NCBI RefSeq assembly: GCF_042453785.1
Contig: NC_091670.1
Span: 40,497,501-40,561,500, forward strand
Source of the DNA: Malus domestica
Lineage: Eukaryota; Streptophyta; Magnoliopsida; Rosales; Rosaceae
Length of the DNA: 64,000 bases
Direction: 5' to 3'
Below are positions 25,010 through 36,734 of the stretch, one piece after another (the stretch's first letter is position 1; each line of letters begins with the position of its first letter). A program made the translations under genes and the position numbers. Under the pieces are notes generated by a model that did not search any database, was not told the origin of the DNA, and saw nothing but the letters and a program-made list of their open reading frames with translations.

Positions 25010-28000
25010 AAAGGCAAAATGAATAGAAAGTGATAGATAATGATTGGTGGAGACTTGTTTTTCGGCTGGACTTCAATAAATACAAAGGAATTGAGCTAAG
25101 AATAAGCTATAAATATGAGATAATAAGCTATATTTACTTGAACAATATTTAGGTTTCTTGCATACGATCATTATCAAAAAGTTAATCTAACTTAATTTTT
25201 CTTCATTTAAAGGAAAAAAGAATATTTAGATGCACTTTGTTTGAGAAAAACTAATATAAGGAATTCGGTCACGACATTGGTAAGATGAGTAAAAGGCGTG
25301 GCAAGCGAGCGAGTTCGACTCCCAAACGATTGACAGTTGAAGGACCAATCCTTTTGCGCCAATACTGTTGCAAGACTTGTAAACTCACACAAATTTTTAA
25401 TGTTTTGGTTCTACTTGATTTTATGATGATCTTACTTAGTGTGAGAACTACCTTAATCATACAGCTCTACTAAAATTTCTCTTCTATTTGTCTACCCTAG
25501 CGTCGATTAACAACTTATGTCACAATAAAAGATGTTCCTTTCCTAAATGACCATTTAAGCGTTATCTCAGCAGATAGTTAATCAAATTGAAGATTGCTTA
25601 ATAATTAACGAATTTTCACATGCTCGAAGTTCCATTTCATCTTTGACTGCTAGATGCATTGATCATGTGATCTAGCTGATGCATATGGTGGTTAATGAGA
25701 TTTCATGAAATTTAACTGGACTTTTCAATGAAGTGTCGAATTTTGTAAAAAAAAAAGGGTATAAAATTAAACCAAAGTTAGAGTCATTGTGAGCTCATCA
25801 AAACGTATGCAATGCAAGTTCATACTCGATCAAAATATGCTTTAGAAGGAGTGGTATATGATAAGATAGGAAAGCATATAATTGATAGAATAACACTTTA
25901 CACTTGATGTTGTTGATAGGCAAGTTGAATCCATGTTCATACTCTTTTGATAATGTTTATCTTAATTAGTGCAAGGACCCATATTTTAATCATCAAATTA
26001 ATGATTTTCTAGTAGTGTTTACTATTTAGTTTTGGAGACTTGTGATGGCTTAATCAAGTTGAACGAATTGGGTTCTCATTTTTTTTTCTTTTAAAAATAA
26101 ATCAGCATATGGTATCATTGCGGCAGTCTATCATTTTGGGGGTCAAGAAGATTCATGGAAGCATTTCAGCATCAGTCGGATTCAGATTCGAAGTACATAT
26201 TTTTAGTTTTATTTACTTTTTAATGATGCCATCAGTTAAATAAAAAAATTATGATAAGTGGTGAGTTCTAATCACACAAATGACAATTGTTGAGTAAACA
26301 AAACTACTGGATAGCTTGGAATCAGCCCCGGATACTGGTTACATACACTAACCAACAAGTAATAATCGTAATTATCTCATACAATGATGGGCCAAGTGTG
26401 CCACTTTAGTGCTTAATACAACAATACTGCCCACTTGATTTGAAATTATTAAAGCAGAAAGGCATTGTATGCCAAAAATCCCTCCCACAGGTGGGCGAAT
26501 GGGCAAGAATTTAGTAGCCGCAAATCACTCACAGCAGCATGATTGATTGGTATTGAATTCTTAATGGTCAATTTTTCTTAACCTGTTGTGTTTCGATTGT
26601 TTTAGATTCCTGGGGTTCAAGTTTCAATGTTCAAACACAGGACTTATTACTTCAGCGTTTCAACAGCATGACGTACTTCGATTTTCTTGTTTTCATCCAC
26701 ACTTCCATTATGAAAGTCCTCATTCTACTGCAACGAGTCATCATTTTGCAATACAAACATCATATTAGAACGTTTCATTTCTTTATTAACATCTAAAGAT
26801 CATTTTTAGATAAACTCATTCGATTAGGTGATCATTTAGCCATCTATGTGTGTCGAAGATTGATAGTTATGGTAGCAAGTGACATCGTCATAAAACTATC
26901 AACTGCTTTGACTCATATAAATGACTAAACGGTTTCTGAATCAAATGAAATTTTCTAAAGATGATCTTTAGATGATGATAATATAATGAACAATTTCGAC
27001 TATAACATTTGTACAGTGAAATGATATCACGTTTGTGAAAAAAAAGAGTATAAGTATCATAAGAATGTTGTTGATTGATCCCCTAATTAATGAATGAGGT
27101 TTTTGCAAAAATCATGAGGGAGCCCGCCCACACCGTTATTCACATATATTTTGACTTTTGGTCTGCCGCCATTTGTTTCACTGGGGGTGATAGGCATTCA
27201 CATTCTTATTAGATTGAGCCCAAAACTTATAAAATTGAATTTGGGCTTGATTGTGCATGGATGTTGCAATCAATCCATTTCATCTTTTAGAAAATGAATT
27301 TGCTTTCTATTTTTTATCATTATTTGTTATTGTCCCTAATCTTATCTTAGAACAAGGGTGAAAGCTAAAGCTCCCCAACTTCTTTGAACTTGAAATTGAA
27401 ATCAAAGCCAACTTGTCAACTTCACAATAATGTAGCTCAACTAGTGGAGTGGAGGTTATGATTTTCCTTTCGCCCAGCTTGGGTGAGTCTCACAATTGAT
27501 AAAATTAAATTATCTGATCATACTTATCTCATATAACAAAGTGCAAATTTCATCATCATGAAAAAACGCTTGTATGTCCGTGGTATATTGTTATACTCCA
27601 ATATTCTTATATCACTCCTTACGTGATGAAGAGGGCTAAACGAGCTCTAGCCCAACCCAATTTTAAAGTTTTTCCTACTTATATGCATCCATTATGATTA
27701 AAGTTTAGACGAATCTTTAGTCCAAATTTCTAAGTCTCCAGCCATCTCACTTTATCATCATGTTTTCTCGTCTAAATTGGGTGTATAAGTTAATCTCGAT
27801 GACCATGAGCTAATGTGTTTGTGTGGGGAGATTCTTGGATATAACTGAGAGTATATCACTTATTAATATCTCTTTTATCATGTGACTAATTAATTTTTCT
27901 TTTATCACGTGAAATGCCACATGTCACACGAGTTATTAGATAAAAATAAAGGGCTGAACAAGCTCTAGCTCAATCCAATTTTGGTTTTTAAAAATTTTCC

Positions 28001-28600
28001 TACTTATATTTATCTATTATAATTCAAGCTTAGACCAATTTTTCGGCCAAAATAGTCCCTCCAACTTTTCGATTCTCTAACCAACTCACTTATCATCCTT
28101 ATTTCTTCCATAAGTAAAGAAGTTAATCTCAAGACAATGAACCCATTTATTTGTCCTGACATTTGTAGATACAATAACTCAGGTGTATATCTTATATTAG
28201 TATCTTTCTCATTTCACATGTTAAAAGTAGTCTCTTCTTTGTGTGAGAACTGAAGAGACTGGCTCCCAAAAAGTAAGTAAACTATTATCACCACCTAATT
28301 CATATCTTAACCCTATCATTAATAACAAGAAATAGTGGGTTATATAATTTGTAAACAAAGACAATATTCCAAACAGTTCGACATGATCGGTGGAATGCTG
28401 ACTCCTTCAAACAACACAAAACTAATTACCCACGTGATCCATATGCAGCAGCCATCCACCACTTTATATTGTAGACCCATGCACTTGATTAATTCACAAG
28501 CATTATTGGTCCTATAAACAATAAAATGACTGGATCACGCATGCACAACTTTTGTATATCGAACCGCTGCATGGCCAATATGGTCATTATCCTAAACCAG
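25010..28600. other. Gene-free interval
   Basis: AT-rich, without gene-like ORFs. It contains a SINE-like remnant near 27425-27540 (AGCTCAACTAGTGGAGTGG A-box-like) and the tandem duplication at 27632-28240 listed separately. A stretch at about 26140-26195 resembles one at about 4935-4980 (AAGATTCATGGAAGCATTTC / AAGATTCATAAAGACATTTC), suggesting a dispersed repeat. Confidence 0.5.
27632..28240. repeat. Diverged tandem duplication, period about 319 bp
   Basis: Both copies start GGGCT(A/G)AAC(G)A(G/A)CTCTAGC and share TTCCTACTTATAT, TCTATTATAA-like, CCAACTCACTT/CCATCTCACTTTATCATC and TTAATCTC words in the same order. Copy 1 covers about 27632-27950 and copy 2 about 27951-28240. They are clearly diverged and non-coding. 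Confidence 0.7.
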
Positions 28601-28608
28601 CTGAGTGG

Positions 28609-28616
28609 TATATAAG
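28609..28616 (+). promoter_or_regulatory. TATA box of small-peptide gene 1
   Basis: TATATAAG lies 123 nt upstream of the ATG, with a purine-rich (GAA)n leader before the start codon. Confidence 0.6.
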
Positions 28617-28738
28617 AAAGCAGTGGGTTCTGGAAAGAGCATTCAGCAAAACCAACTTGTATTTTGCATCAAAACTTCAGAAAACCACATACAGAATTCA
28701 GAAGGTTTTATAGAAGAAGAAGAAGAAGAACTAGAGAG

Positions 28739-28909
28739 ATGGAAGGTTCCGCATCCAATTCTACCGCCGGGAGAGCGATGATGAACGGCAGGGATTTCTC
28801 GAGGAGATTTTCTGGCCGGCCGATTCCCAAGAGAGGTCAGGTGAAGAAGAGAATCGTGGTGAGATTAGCCAATTCCGTGGCTTCAGTATTCAATCCTCAT
28901 CGTCCATAA
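28739..28909 (+). CDS. Small basic peptide gene 1 (type I, IPKRGQVK family)
   Basis: An intronless ORF of 56 aa, starting MEGSASNSTAGRAMMNGRDF, with the core IPKRGQVK at residues 29-36, a basic/hydrophobic segment after it (KRIVVRLANSVASVF) and end NPHRP. It is strongly basic with no signal peptide. It is supported as a real gene by a TATA box, an A-rich leader and three related copies in this window that keep the reading frame around the core. I do not recognise a named function. The hydrophobic stretch could be an amphipathic membrane-associated helix. Confidence 0.7.
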   Translation: MEGSASNSTAGRAMMNGRDFSRRFSGRPIPKRGQVKKRIVVRLANSVASVFNPHRP

Positions 28910-30036
28910 AAGCACATGGCAGCAGCCTAAGTAACTCGTAGTTACTAAACTTAAACAAATTTCGAGATCGAGTAATTAGGTCAAGAAGTTTTGAGGATTT
29001 GAGCGGGTTGTTAATTTGTTCATGTAACGGATTTTAATCTTTGTACATAGTGTAGAATTTGAATCAATTATTGAAATGAGAATCTGCATTTCTTTGAGAA
29101 TCTGCATTTCTTTGGTCAAACAAAATCGTATCTCTTTGGTCAAATCATTTTGTTTGGTACAACAAATCTGGTGCGCGAAATGAAATCTCAAAACCTAGAA
29201 CAAAACTTGCAGGAACTCATATTGCATAGCAAGTTTTACTTAAAAATGAACAGATAATGCTTTTAGTGTACACTGTTAGTGTATCAGATCCGCTATTTGT
29301 AAAGAATTTGTAGCTTAAATAGTGAATAGCGTTTAGCCTTGCACCTTAGCTCTATGTTCAATTCGCCATCCCATAGTATCACTTTTATATAGAAACAAAA
29401 ATTCCACTTGTTTGGCCCTGGATCATGGATTTGATAGAGCTAGTACCTTTTATAGTATATCATGCGTTAGAGTAATTTATTGTAGACGATGAGTGATTTA
29501 TGATCGATTAATGTATTTTAAAGCTCAAACTAATGATAATCATTTACCCACACACAAACAATTGATTGTATCAAAATTCAAATACAATATTATCAAAATC
29601 CAATGATTAATACTAGCACTACGACATTTTCTATGTCTAAAAATAGATTAGATTGAATAATACTAAATTCAATACCATCATAAGTGGATAACACTGATCC
29701 GGATGCAGTGCATGTGCTTATGCAGTAGTTATGTAAGATATGGGTGGATTACGATATGAATGAAACCAAACAACCATCAACCAACTCTTACAAATATCGT
29801 AATAATCTCACTGCCTACATCGAATCTATGCCTCTTTCTTTTAACACAATCTGACACAATGAAACACATGTTCTTGCAGATTTTGGTCCAAAGTCCTTTT
29901 CAGTACAAGATTAAGTGCATGCATCGTATTATATAAAGGCCATCACAAATGGCCCTACTTTAAATAATTGTCAAGTATCATTTATCTCTTTCAACAATTT
30001 TTCTTTCACGGTATATACCTATGAGTGATCCAAAGA

Positions 30037-30183
30037 ATTAACCGTAGAATAATTTAGTAGATCAACTCGTTAATCTTGCATAAAATTCATATGATTAAGT
30101 GCGACGTATTAACTGTAGAATAATTTAATAGATCTTACAACTCGTTAATCTTGCATAAAATCCATACGAGTAAGTGCAACATA
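30037..30183. repeat. Tandem duplication, about 73 bp x 2
   Basis: Both copies contain TTAAC(C/T)GTAGAATAATTTA, AACTCGTTAATCTTGCATAA and TAAGTGC(G/A)AC in order. The equivalent place in unit 2 (about 35120-35200) has only one diverged copy, so this duplication arose after the segmental duplication or was lost in unit 2. Confidence 0.8.
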
Positions 30184-30947
30184 ACATTGTATCCAAATCT
30201 TGCATATTATATTAATCGAAAATAAGGTTTTAGATTCTAAAAAGAGATTGTAAGATCTTTGGTAGTGAAGGCTATTTGATTTTTCAAACCCTTGAACTAA
30301 TAAATAATTGCAGATAAGTCCTGCTTACGAGACCCAACAAACTTCACGAGTGGAAGAGAATCATATGACTTTACTTTTATAGTGGGAGTCAGCAAAGTGG
30401 TCATGTGATTCTTGTCGACTCTAATACAGCAGCAAGGAACCAGCACAATTTATACATTTGTTTAATTGGTCCTACTTTAATTTGCTACTTTCACCATGAT
30501 TAACTTAACTTTACTACTTTAGGTCATATTAATATTCAAATTCTTTACTTTACAAATTGTCGTGTTGATATTTACTGGATTTTTTTGTTGGTTTTCCATT
30601 TAAAAGATGTATTATGTTGATGAATTGGTGGCAGGAGAACTCAACAGCCGGCAGGGTCAATGTTGGCAACAAATGAAAGTCAATGAGTCCTAAAGAGATT
30701 AATTTTTGTTAATTGTTCAGCATATGTCCCTAAACTTGGTACTTTAAATTGAAGGTAATTTGGAAAACAACTAATTGGTTTTTTACTCGAGACTTGGTTT
30801 GAGTAAAATGAGGTTATGCGAAAGGGAAAATCTTCGGTGAGAGTCTTAACTTATGCGATTGTCAGACTTTATAGATAATCATTTCAATCTCAAAAGTATG
30901 AACATCTTATGTATTTCGGTCTCATCAGCCTCGCATTAGTTTTAAGA

Positions 30948-31100
30948 TGGTGCTATATATCCACACAGTTATTTTTACCTCTCACATACTACTCTCAATT
31001 TACAGCGGTTGGATCGAGCGAATTGAAAAACCCCAATGCTAAAAAATTAACAAGGGTGTAGAGAGGTAAAAAGATGTGTGTGAACAACAGTACCTTGATT
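30948..31100. mobile_element. Foldback MITE, family A copy 2
   Basis: The ends GGTGCTATATATCCACAC and GTGTGTGAACAACAGTACC, and the inner arms TTTTTACCTCTCACA and GTAGAGAGGTAAAAA, are inverted repeats. The centre GCGGTTGGATCGAGCGAATTG resembles the centre of 1869-2015. It is absent from the matching place in unit 2 (about 35940-35960), so it probably inserted into unit 1 after the duplication. Confidence 0.55.
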
Positions 31101-33060
31101 TTATTATTTTGAGACACTTGTCTTACGTGGCAATCACACACACGATTTATTTTTGTATGGCTGAAACGACCACGTCATCTTTAGAGTAGCTCTTACAAAA
31201 ATATGACGACCACCGTATTTCGTGGTGCATTGTTTTCGAAGGTTGATCTACAAGAAAAACATTCGTACTTTAGAAAAAGAACAAGCATTGCTGTACTTGT
31301 TCCATGTATAACAAAACAAAAACACTCAAAATATGCTGCAAAATAAGGGTTCCCTTTATAATTGGTAGCCTTATCAGTTATTTTGTCCATAATACAAATT
31401 ATTAGACCCAAATCTCTTCCCTTTTAAACATAATCTAACATAATTAAAATATTGTGTCCACTGTCTAGTGGGTATATTTAGATGAAGTACAATGAATCAA
31501 GGTGCTCCCTTTTCCACTATCAGATTCAGTGAATGGTTTGACTCTCTATAATTGTACTTTGAAATAATCTGATACAACTGTAATTCACATATAATTAGCA
31601 GTTTGTAATTAATTAATTATATTAGTGGCAGGGACATTATGTTTTTTGTTTTACAAACGAGAATTAGTGGATTAAACTGTTAGCTGGTAGAGAGAAAAAA
31701 GATTGAACCCGCACCAGAGCAAGGACATTATGTTTGGAAATCTTTAATCACTAGGCTTAAAGAAAAATGGAATATTTTTACTCACGACCCTCAAGTGATG
31801 ATGATGCTTATCATCTTATTTATCACCATTGGATGAGTTTAAATTTCGAGATCTGGGTAGACACAAACCTCAAAATTTAAACTCATTCAATGCTAATAAG
31901 TAGCGTGACGAGCATTACCTTCACTTGAAAGTGGTGAGCAAAAATGCATCATATCCTTTCTCTTTATAGTTGTTAAATTTATATAATTGTTCACTATACT
32001 TAAGGAGTCATTTTTTATTTCCAAATAACAATCTGACCTAGACAAAAGTAACTTGTTAAAATCGTACAAAGAAGTAAATATATCAAATCATGATTTTTCA
32101 TGCAGGCAGAAATAGCTCATTCAGGGTTTTCAGTGTGCAAGAAACTTTGTATTTGATTCCTATAAATTAGAAATAAACTAAAAGAACGAACCAGAAAACT
32201 GAAGTCCAATACGAGGGAGTTTAATTGCTGTAATTTAAGAGTTTTATGAGTTTGATTAGTATAAAATATGACTCTAACAACTATATTATGTTTATACAAG
32301 AAATAGAATACTGTTATTAGATTCAAATTCAAACAATTTAATTTTTATATATGGAAATCAGGCTCCCATACATAGCCGTAAAAAGCCTTATAACCCACAA
32401 TTTAGGTCATCTCTAATTAATACAGGTGACACATTTAGTAGCTCCAAATAATGTAACTCCTTCATGCATGCTCCACTTGGTCCAAGGGAGCAATGAGGGT
32501 CGGAGAATGACAATCATTCATTCTTAAAATCAACATTCTTAAGATTAATAGTCGGATGAAAAAGAGAAAAAAAATCTCTATTTCTTATTATCTTGTAACT
32601 AAATTTTTTGAAAATTTTACGTAAGGTAAAAGTTTGGGTTTCTCAGGAGTAATAGTTTAAAAGTTGACAATAAATTACTTTTACTATCACTCTAAAAAAT
32701 CGTACATGAGATTTTTACTCTTTTGTGAAATGTTGAACGGCTTTTTCTGTTTAACTGGTTGTGAAGAGAGAAGAATTTAGTTTATGAGTTTAAGGTGTAG
32801 AGATAAAAAAAGCTTAATAAAAATGGAAAACCGACAAAACGAGCCAATAAAATGTGAAGTGTGAACACGAGTCACAAGACCAACCAAGAAGGTCAAGATT
32901 GTCTTTATAAAACCATAGAAAATACAGTCAAATTCTACGAGCAACACTGGATACTCAAATATATTAATTTCCCCAAATTTTTAAAAAGTTGACATAAAAA
33001 ATAAAAAAAATAAAAAAAAATAAAAAAAATAAAAAACAAAAAAGTTTATGTCCTTAGTAT

Positions 33061-33068
33061 TATATAAA
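33061..33068 (+). promoter_or_regulatory. TATA box of small-peptide gene 2
   Basis: TATATAAA, conserved with 42130-42137 in unit 2, followed in both by a nearly identical leader of about 210 nt. Confidence 0.65.
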
Positions 33069-33285
33069 CACAAACAAGAAAACCCAAATCACAAAACAAC
33101 CTCACAGCTCAAAAGTTTCAGACTTTCAAGATTCAAACAGTCATTTCTTCTCTCTTGCTTAATAGAAGGACTGATCTCCGCATCGAGAAGAGCTTTCGAA
33201 GCGTTGGAATACTGAGAGTGTTCTCTGCTTGATATATATACTTTTTGATCCCTTATTACGATAATAATCAGAAGCAAAAGAATAG

Positions 33286-33486
33286 ATGGAGGGTGCAAGG
33301 AGTGCTATGATTAACGGGGGGAGTTTATCTCAGAGGTTCAATTCTGGCCGTCTGATTCCCAAGAGGGGTCAGGTGAAGGTGGCTATTGTTGGGGTTCTGC
33401 TTCACTCTTTCTCCTCCGTTTTCTCTGCCGTCAGCCGCCGTCGCGGCGGCGGTTGTCAATCTAGTGATGCTCATCACTTCTCTTAG
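33286..33486 (+). CDS. Small basic peptide gene 2 (type II, IPKRGQVK family)
   Basis: An intronless ORF of 66 aa, starting MEGARSAMINGGSLSQRFNS, with core LIPKRGQVK at residues 23-31. A hydrophobic segment follows (VAIVGVLLHSFSSVFSAVS, about 32-50), then an Arg/Gly/Cys tail (RRRGGGCQSSDAHHFS). It has its own TATA box. The 3' UTR contains a (GAGTGAGC)n repeat at about 33555-33590. The frame and most residues are conserved in the retrotransposon-split copy of unit 2, so selection acted on it at least until that insertion. Function not recognised. Confidence 0.72.
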   Translation: MEGARSAMINGGSLSQRFNSGRLIPKRGQVKVAIVGVLLHSFSSVFSAVSRRRGGGCQSSDAHHFS

Positions 33487-33554
33487 CTGATGAGATCATG
33501 TTCTGATCAATCTTTCAGTCCATTTTTTTTTTTGTGAAATATTTTTACATCTTA

Positions 33555-33590
33555 GATGAGTGAGCGAGTGAGTGAGCGAGTGAGTGAAAG
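33555..33590. repeat. (GAGTGAGC)n tandem repeat in the 3' flank of peptide gene 2
   Basis: A run of 4- and 8-bp units, GAGTGAGCGAGTGAGTGAGC. The unit 2 counterpart has only GAGTGAGGGAGAGG, so the array expanded in one copy. Confidence 0.8.
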
Positions 33591-33736
33591 GGGGTAAAAA
33601 GTTTGAGCTCTTGTCTTTGTTTCTTGCAACGTAGTTACATAAGGCTGTAAAATTTTTGTAGTTTGAAGAGGATTTTGCTACAAGAAGAAGAGCTACACAG
33701 TTCAGAGGGTTTTATACAAGAAGAAGAGCTACAGAG

Positions 33737-33919
33737 ATGGAAGGTTCCGCATCCAATTCTACCGCCGGGGGAGCGACGTCGAGGAGATTTTCCGGCCCGC
33801 TGATTCCCAAGAGGGATCAGGTGAAGATGGGAATCGTGGTGGGATTAGCCAATTTTGGCTTCAATCTTCAATCCTCATCGTCCATAAGTGCACATGGCAG
33901 CAGCCTAAGCAACTCGTAG
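33737..33919 (+). CDS. Small peptide gene 3 (type I, diverged, altered C-terminus)
   Basis: A 60-aa ORF starting MEGSASNSTAGG, a close copy of gene 1, with the core changed to IPKRDQVK (residues 23-30, Gly to Asp). About seven codons present in gene 1 (the MMNGRDF region) are missing. A net 2-nt loss near 33858 shifts the frame, so the end (NLQSSSSISAHGSSLSNS) is read partly from former 3' UTR. The duplication junction lies in the leader, so gene 1's TATA box is not present upstream; transcription would need gene 2's 3' flank. It may be a pseudogene or a young variant. Confidence 0.5.
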   Translation: MEGSASNSTAGGATSRRFSGPLIPKRDQVKMGIVVGLANFGFNLQSSSSISAHGSSLSNS

Positions 33920-33989
33920 TTACTAAACTTAGACGAATTTCGAGATCGACTAATTAGGTCAAGAAGTTCTGAGGCTTGAAGAGATTGTT

Positions 33990-36130
33990 AATTTGTTCAT
34001 GTAATGGATTTTAATCTTTGTACATTGTAGAATTTGGTTCAACTATTGAATGAGAATCTGCTTTCTTTGGTCAAATTATTTTGTTTGGTACAACACTTTT
34101 GGTGCGTGAAATGAAATCTCAAAACCTAGAACAAAAATTAAACTGGAACACCAGGAGCAGGAACTCATATTGCATTTAGCGTACATTGTTAGTGTATTAA
34201 ACTGCTATTTGTAAGGAGTTTGTACCTTAAATGGTAAACAACGTTTAACCTTGCACTTGAGCTCTATGTGCGAATTCGCGATCCTATAGTATCGCTTCTA
34301 TAGAAACAAAAACTCCACTTATTGGGTCTTGAATCATATATTTAATAGAGTTATTACATTTTATAGTCTGTGAAGCGTTAGAGTGTATCATGATCGTTGA
34401 TTTATTGTAAATGATGAGTGATTTACAATCAATTAATGTATTTTAAAGCTCAAATTAATGATCACCATTCACCCACACACAAATTATTGACTGTATCAAA
34501 GTTTGAAATACAATATTATCAAAATTCGATGTACAATACTAGCACTACGACATTTCATGTCTAAAAAGAGATTAGAATCCGGATGCAGTGCATGTATTTA
34601 TGCACTAGGATATGAAATAATATGTAAGATATGGGTGGATTACGATATGAAGAAAACCAAACAGCCATCAACCAACTCTTACAAATATCATGATAATCTC
34701 ACTGCCTAGATCGAATCTATGCCTCTTTTAACACAATCTGACACAATTAAACACATGTTCTTACAGATTTTAGCCCTATTCCTTTTCAATACAATATTCA
34801 ATGCATGCATCGTACTATAATAAGGCCATCACTTTGTTTGGCGGTACTGTTTCTATGTTTTTAGGGTTTGATAATGGAGAGCAAACTCTCATGGCAGATG
34901 TGCACCGCTACCGAGGGATTTCGGGTCAGTGAAACTAGGTCATGTGAAGAGAAAATTGCATAAAATATCATTTACGCACTTATAATATCATGATAATTAT
35001 ATACGTAACATCATGATTGTTTCCTGCACCATAGATTCGTAGAAGTCCTTCTCAAAATAATTGGCATCTTTCATCTTTTTCAATAATTTTCTTTCATGGT
35101 GCATGTAGCTGAGTGATCTAGAAAATTAACGGTAGAATGATCTAAGAAATCTTATAATAATTAAATATTGCATCAAATCTATACTATGAAGTGTACGTAA
35201 CATTGTATCTAGAACTCACTTGTCATATAATCGAAGATAATGTTTTAAATTCAAAAGAGAGATCCCAAGATCTTTGGTAGTGAAGGCTATTTGAGAAGAG
35301 AATCATATGACTTTACTTTTTTAGTGGAAGCTAGCTAGCAAAATGGTCATGTGATTCTTGTGCACTATAATATAGCAGCAGGAGCAACAAGAAGGAACCA
35401 ACACAATTTATGCATTTGTTTAATTTGGTCCTACATTAATTTGCTACTTTCACCATGATTAACTTAAACTTTACTACTTTAGGTCATATTAATATTCAAA
35501 TTAATTCTTTGACCTTACTAGTTGTCGTGTTCATATTTACTGGGTTTTTTTTTTTTTTTTTTATGGTTTTCCATTTTAAAAGATGTATTCATGTTGATGA
35601 ATTGGTGGCCAGAGAACTCAACAGCTGGCAGGGTCAATGTTGCCAACAAATAAAAAACAATCAGCCCTAAAGCAATAAAATGTAAAAGTATACATAAATC
35701 CAAAGATTAATGTTTGGTTAATTGTTCAGCTGTGTCCCTAAACTTGGTACTTTAAGTTGAAGGTAATTTGAAAACAACTAATTGGTTTTTGACTGGAGAC
35801 CTAGTTCGAGTAGATAGGGGTAACGTGAAAGGAAAAATCTTAGTGAGAGTCTTGACTCTTGAGATTGTCGGACTTTATTGATGGTCATTTCAACCTCACA
35901 AAAGTACAACCTCTTTTATATCTTGGTCTCATCAGCCTCGCATTGGTTTTATTATTGGGAGACAATTCTCTTATGTAGCAATCGTGCACAACATTATTTT
36001 TGTATGGTTGAACGACCACGCCATTTGTAGAGTAGTTTTCATAAGAATGTAATACTGATTGTATTTTGATCTAATCTCACCCAGTATAAACACTGCCCTA
36101 ATCAATAGTCATATCGAAGTTTCTTTCTTG
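33990..36130. other. Spacer of duplication unit 2, before the first LTR element
   Basis: Non-coding and alignable to about 28990-31180 of unit 1. A T18 homopolymer at about 35545-35563 is unit 2 specific. No gene seen. Confidence 0.6.
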
Positions 36131-36135
36131 GTTTA

Positions 36136-36734
36136 TGTTGGAGCAATATTAGAAAATATGAAAAATAACAATATAATTCCAATAATAATAAAGAAATTCA
36201 CAACATCAATTATATATGAGATTAATATAAACAACTAGAGTGAAAGTTAGAAAACTGACAAACTTGGAGATTGAGGCTTGCATAAATGCAATGTCCTAAA
36301 GATAGAATTTCGCCCCTACTCTTGTGCTTGTAGTTCGATAGGCGTCTATCTCCCAGGATTCAACAATTTATAATCCGAAGTCAAAGCACTTCAATCTTCG
36401 GACTCTGGCGAACTTCATATATTCTGTACTCTCAAGACACAACTCGGAATTTGACTAAGAATGAGAGAAATAAAGTGGGGAAACCCTATTTCTCAAGAGT
36501 AAAAATTAACTCTAATTTCTCTATTTCTAATACCAATGGTTTCATGGGTTTATATAGAATCCAACTTCTACTTATTAAAGAGATGTAACTTTTCACTATA
36601 AGTATACATCACCTATCAAGGGAATATCACTTAAACAACATAACCTTTCTAAGAAATTGGTTAACACTATTTTTCATTCAATTATTAAAATTATATATTA
36701 CAATATTTCATATTATAATATATAATTTCCAACA
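36136..36734 (-). repeat. LTR (3' in element orientation) of the LARD-like element
   Basis: 599 bp; pairs with 39708-40306. Confidence 0.9.

Larger units (their letters stand above)
28920..33050. other. Spacer of duplication unit 1
   Basis: Gene-free. It holds a 73-bp tandem duplication (about 30037-30108 / 30109-30183), a family A MITE (about 30948-31100) and an A-rich (AAATAAAA)n tract at about 32998-33042 just upstream of the promoter of peptide gene 2. Confidence 0.6.
28690..33668 (+). repeat. Segmental duplication, unit 1
   Basis: A unit of about 5 kb that carries peptide genes 1 (type I) and 2 (type II). Its spacer aligns segment by segment with 33695-48279 once the two LTR elements are removed. 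Shared words include GGTCAAGAAGTTTTGAGG / GGTCAAGAAGTTCTGAGG after gene 1, the CAAGGTGCTCCCTTTTCCAC region, and the promoter and leader of gene 2. Confidence 0.8.

Noticed and set aside
25270-25330. Possible tRNA gene (GGTAAGATGAGTAAAAGGCGTG / AGTTCGACTCCC)
   Set aside because: The B-box-like word is present, but no cloverleaf stems can be drawn and the spacing is too short; at best a SINE fragment.
33555-33590. GAGTGAGC repeats considered as a CRISPR-like or regulatory array
   Set aside because: A simple tandem repeat without spacers, in a plant 3' flank, and expanded in only one duplicate.
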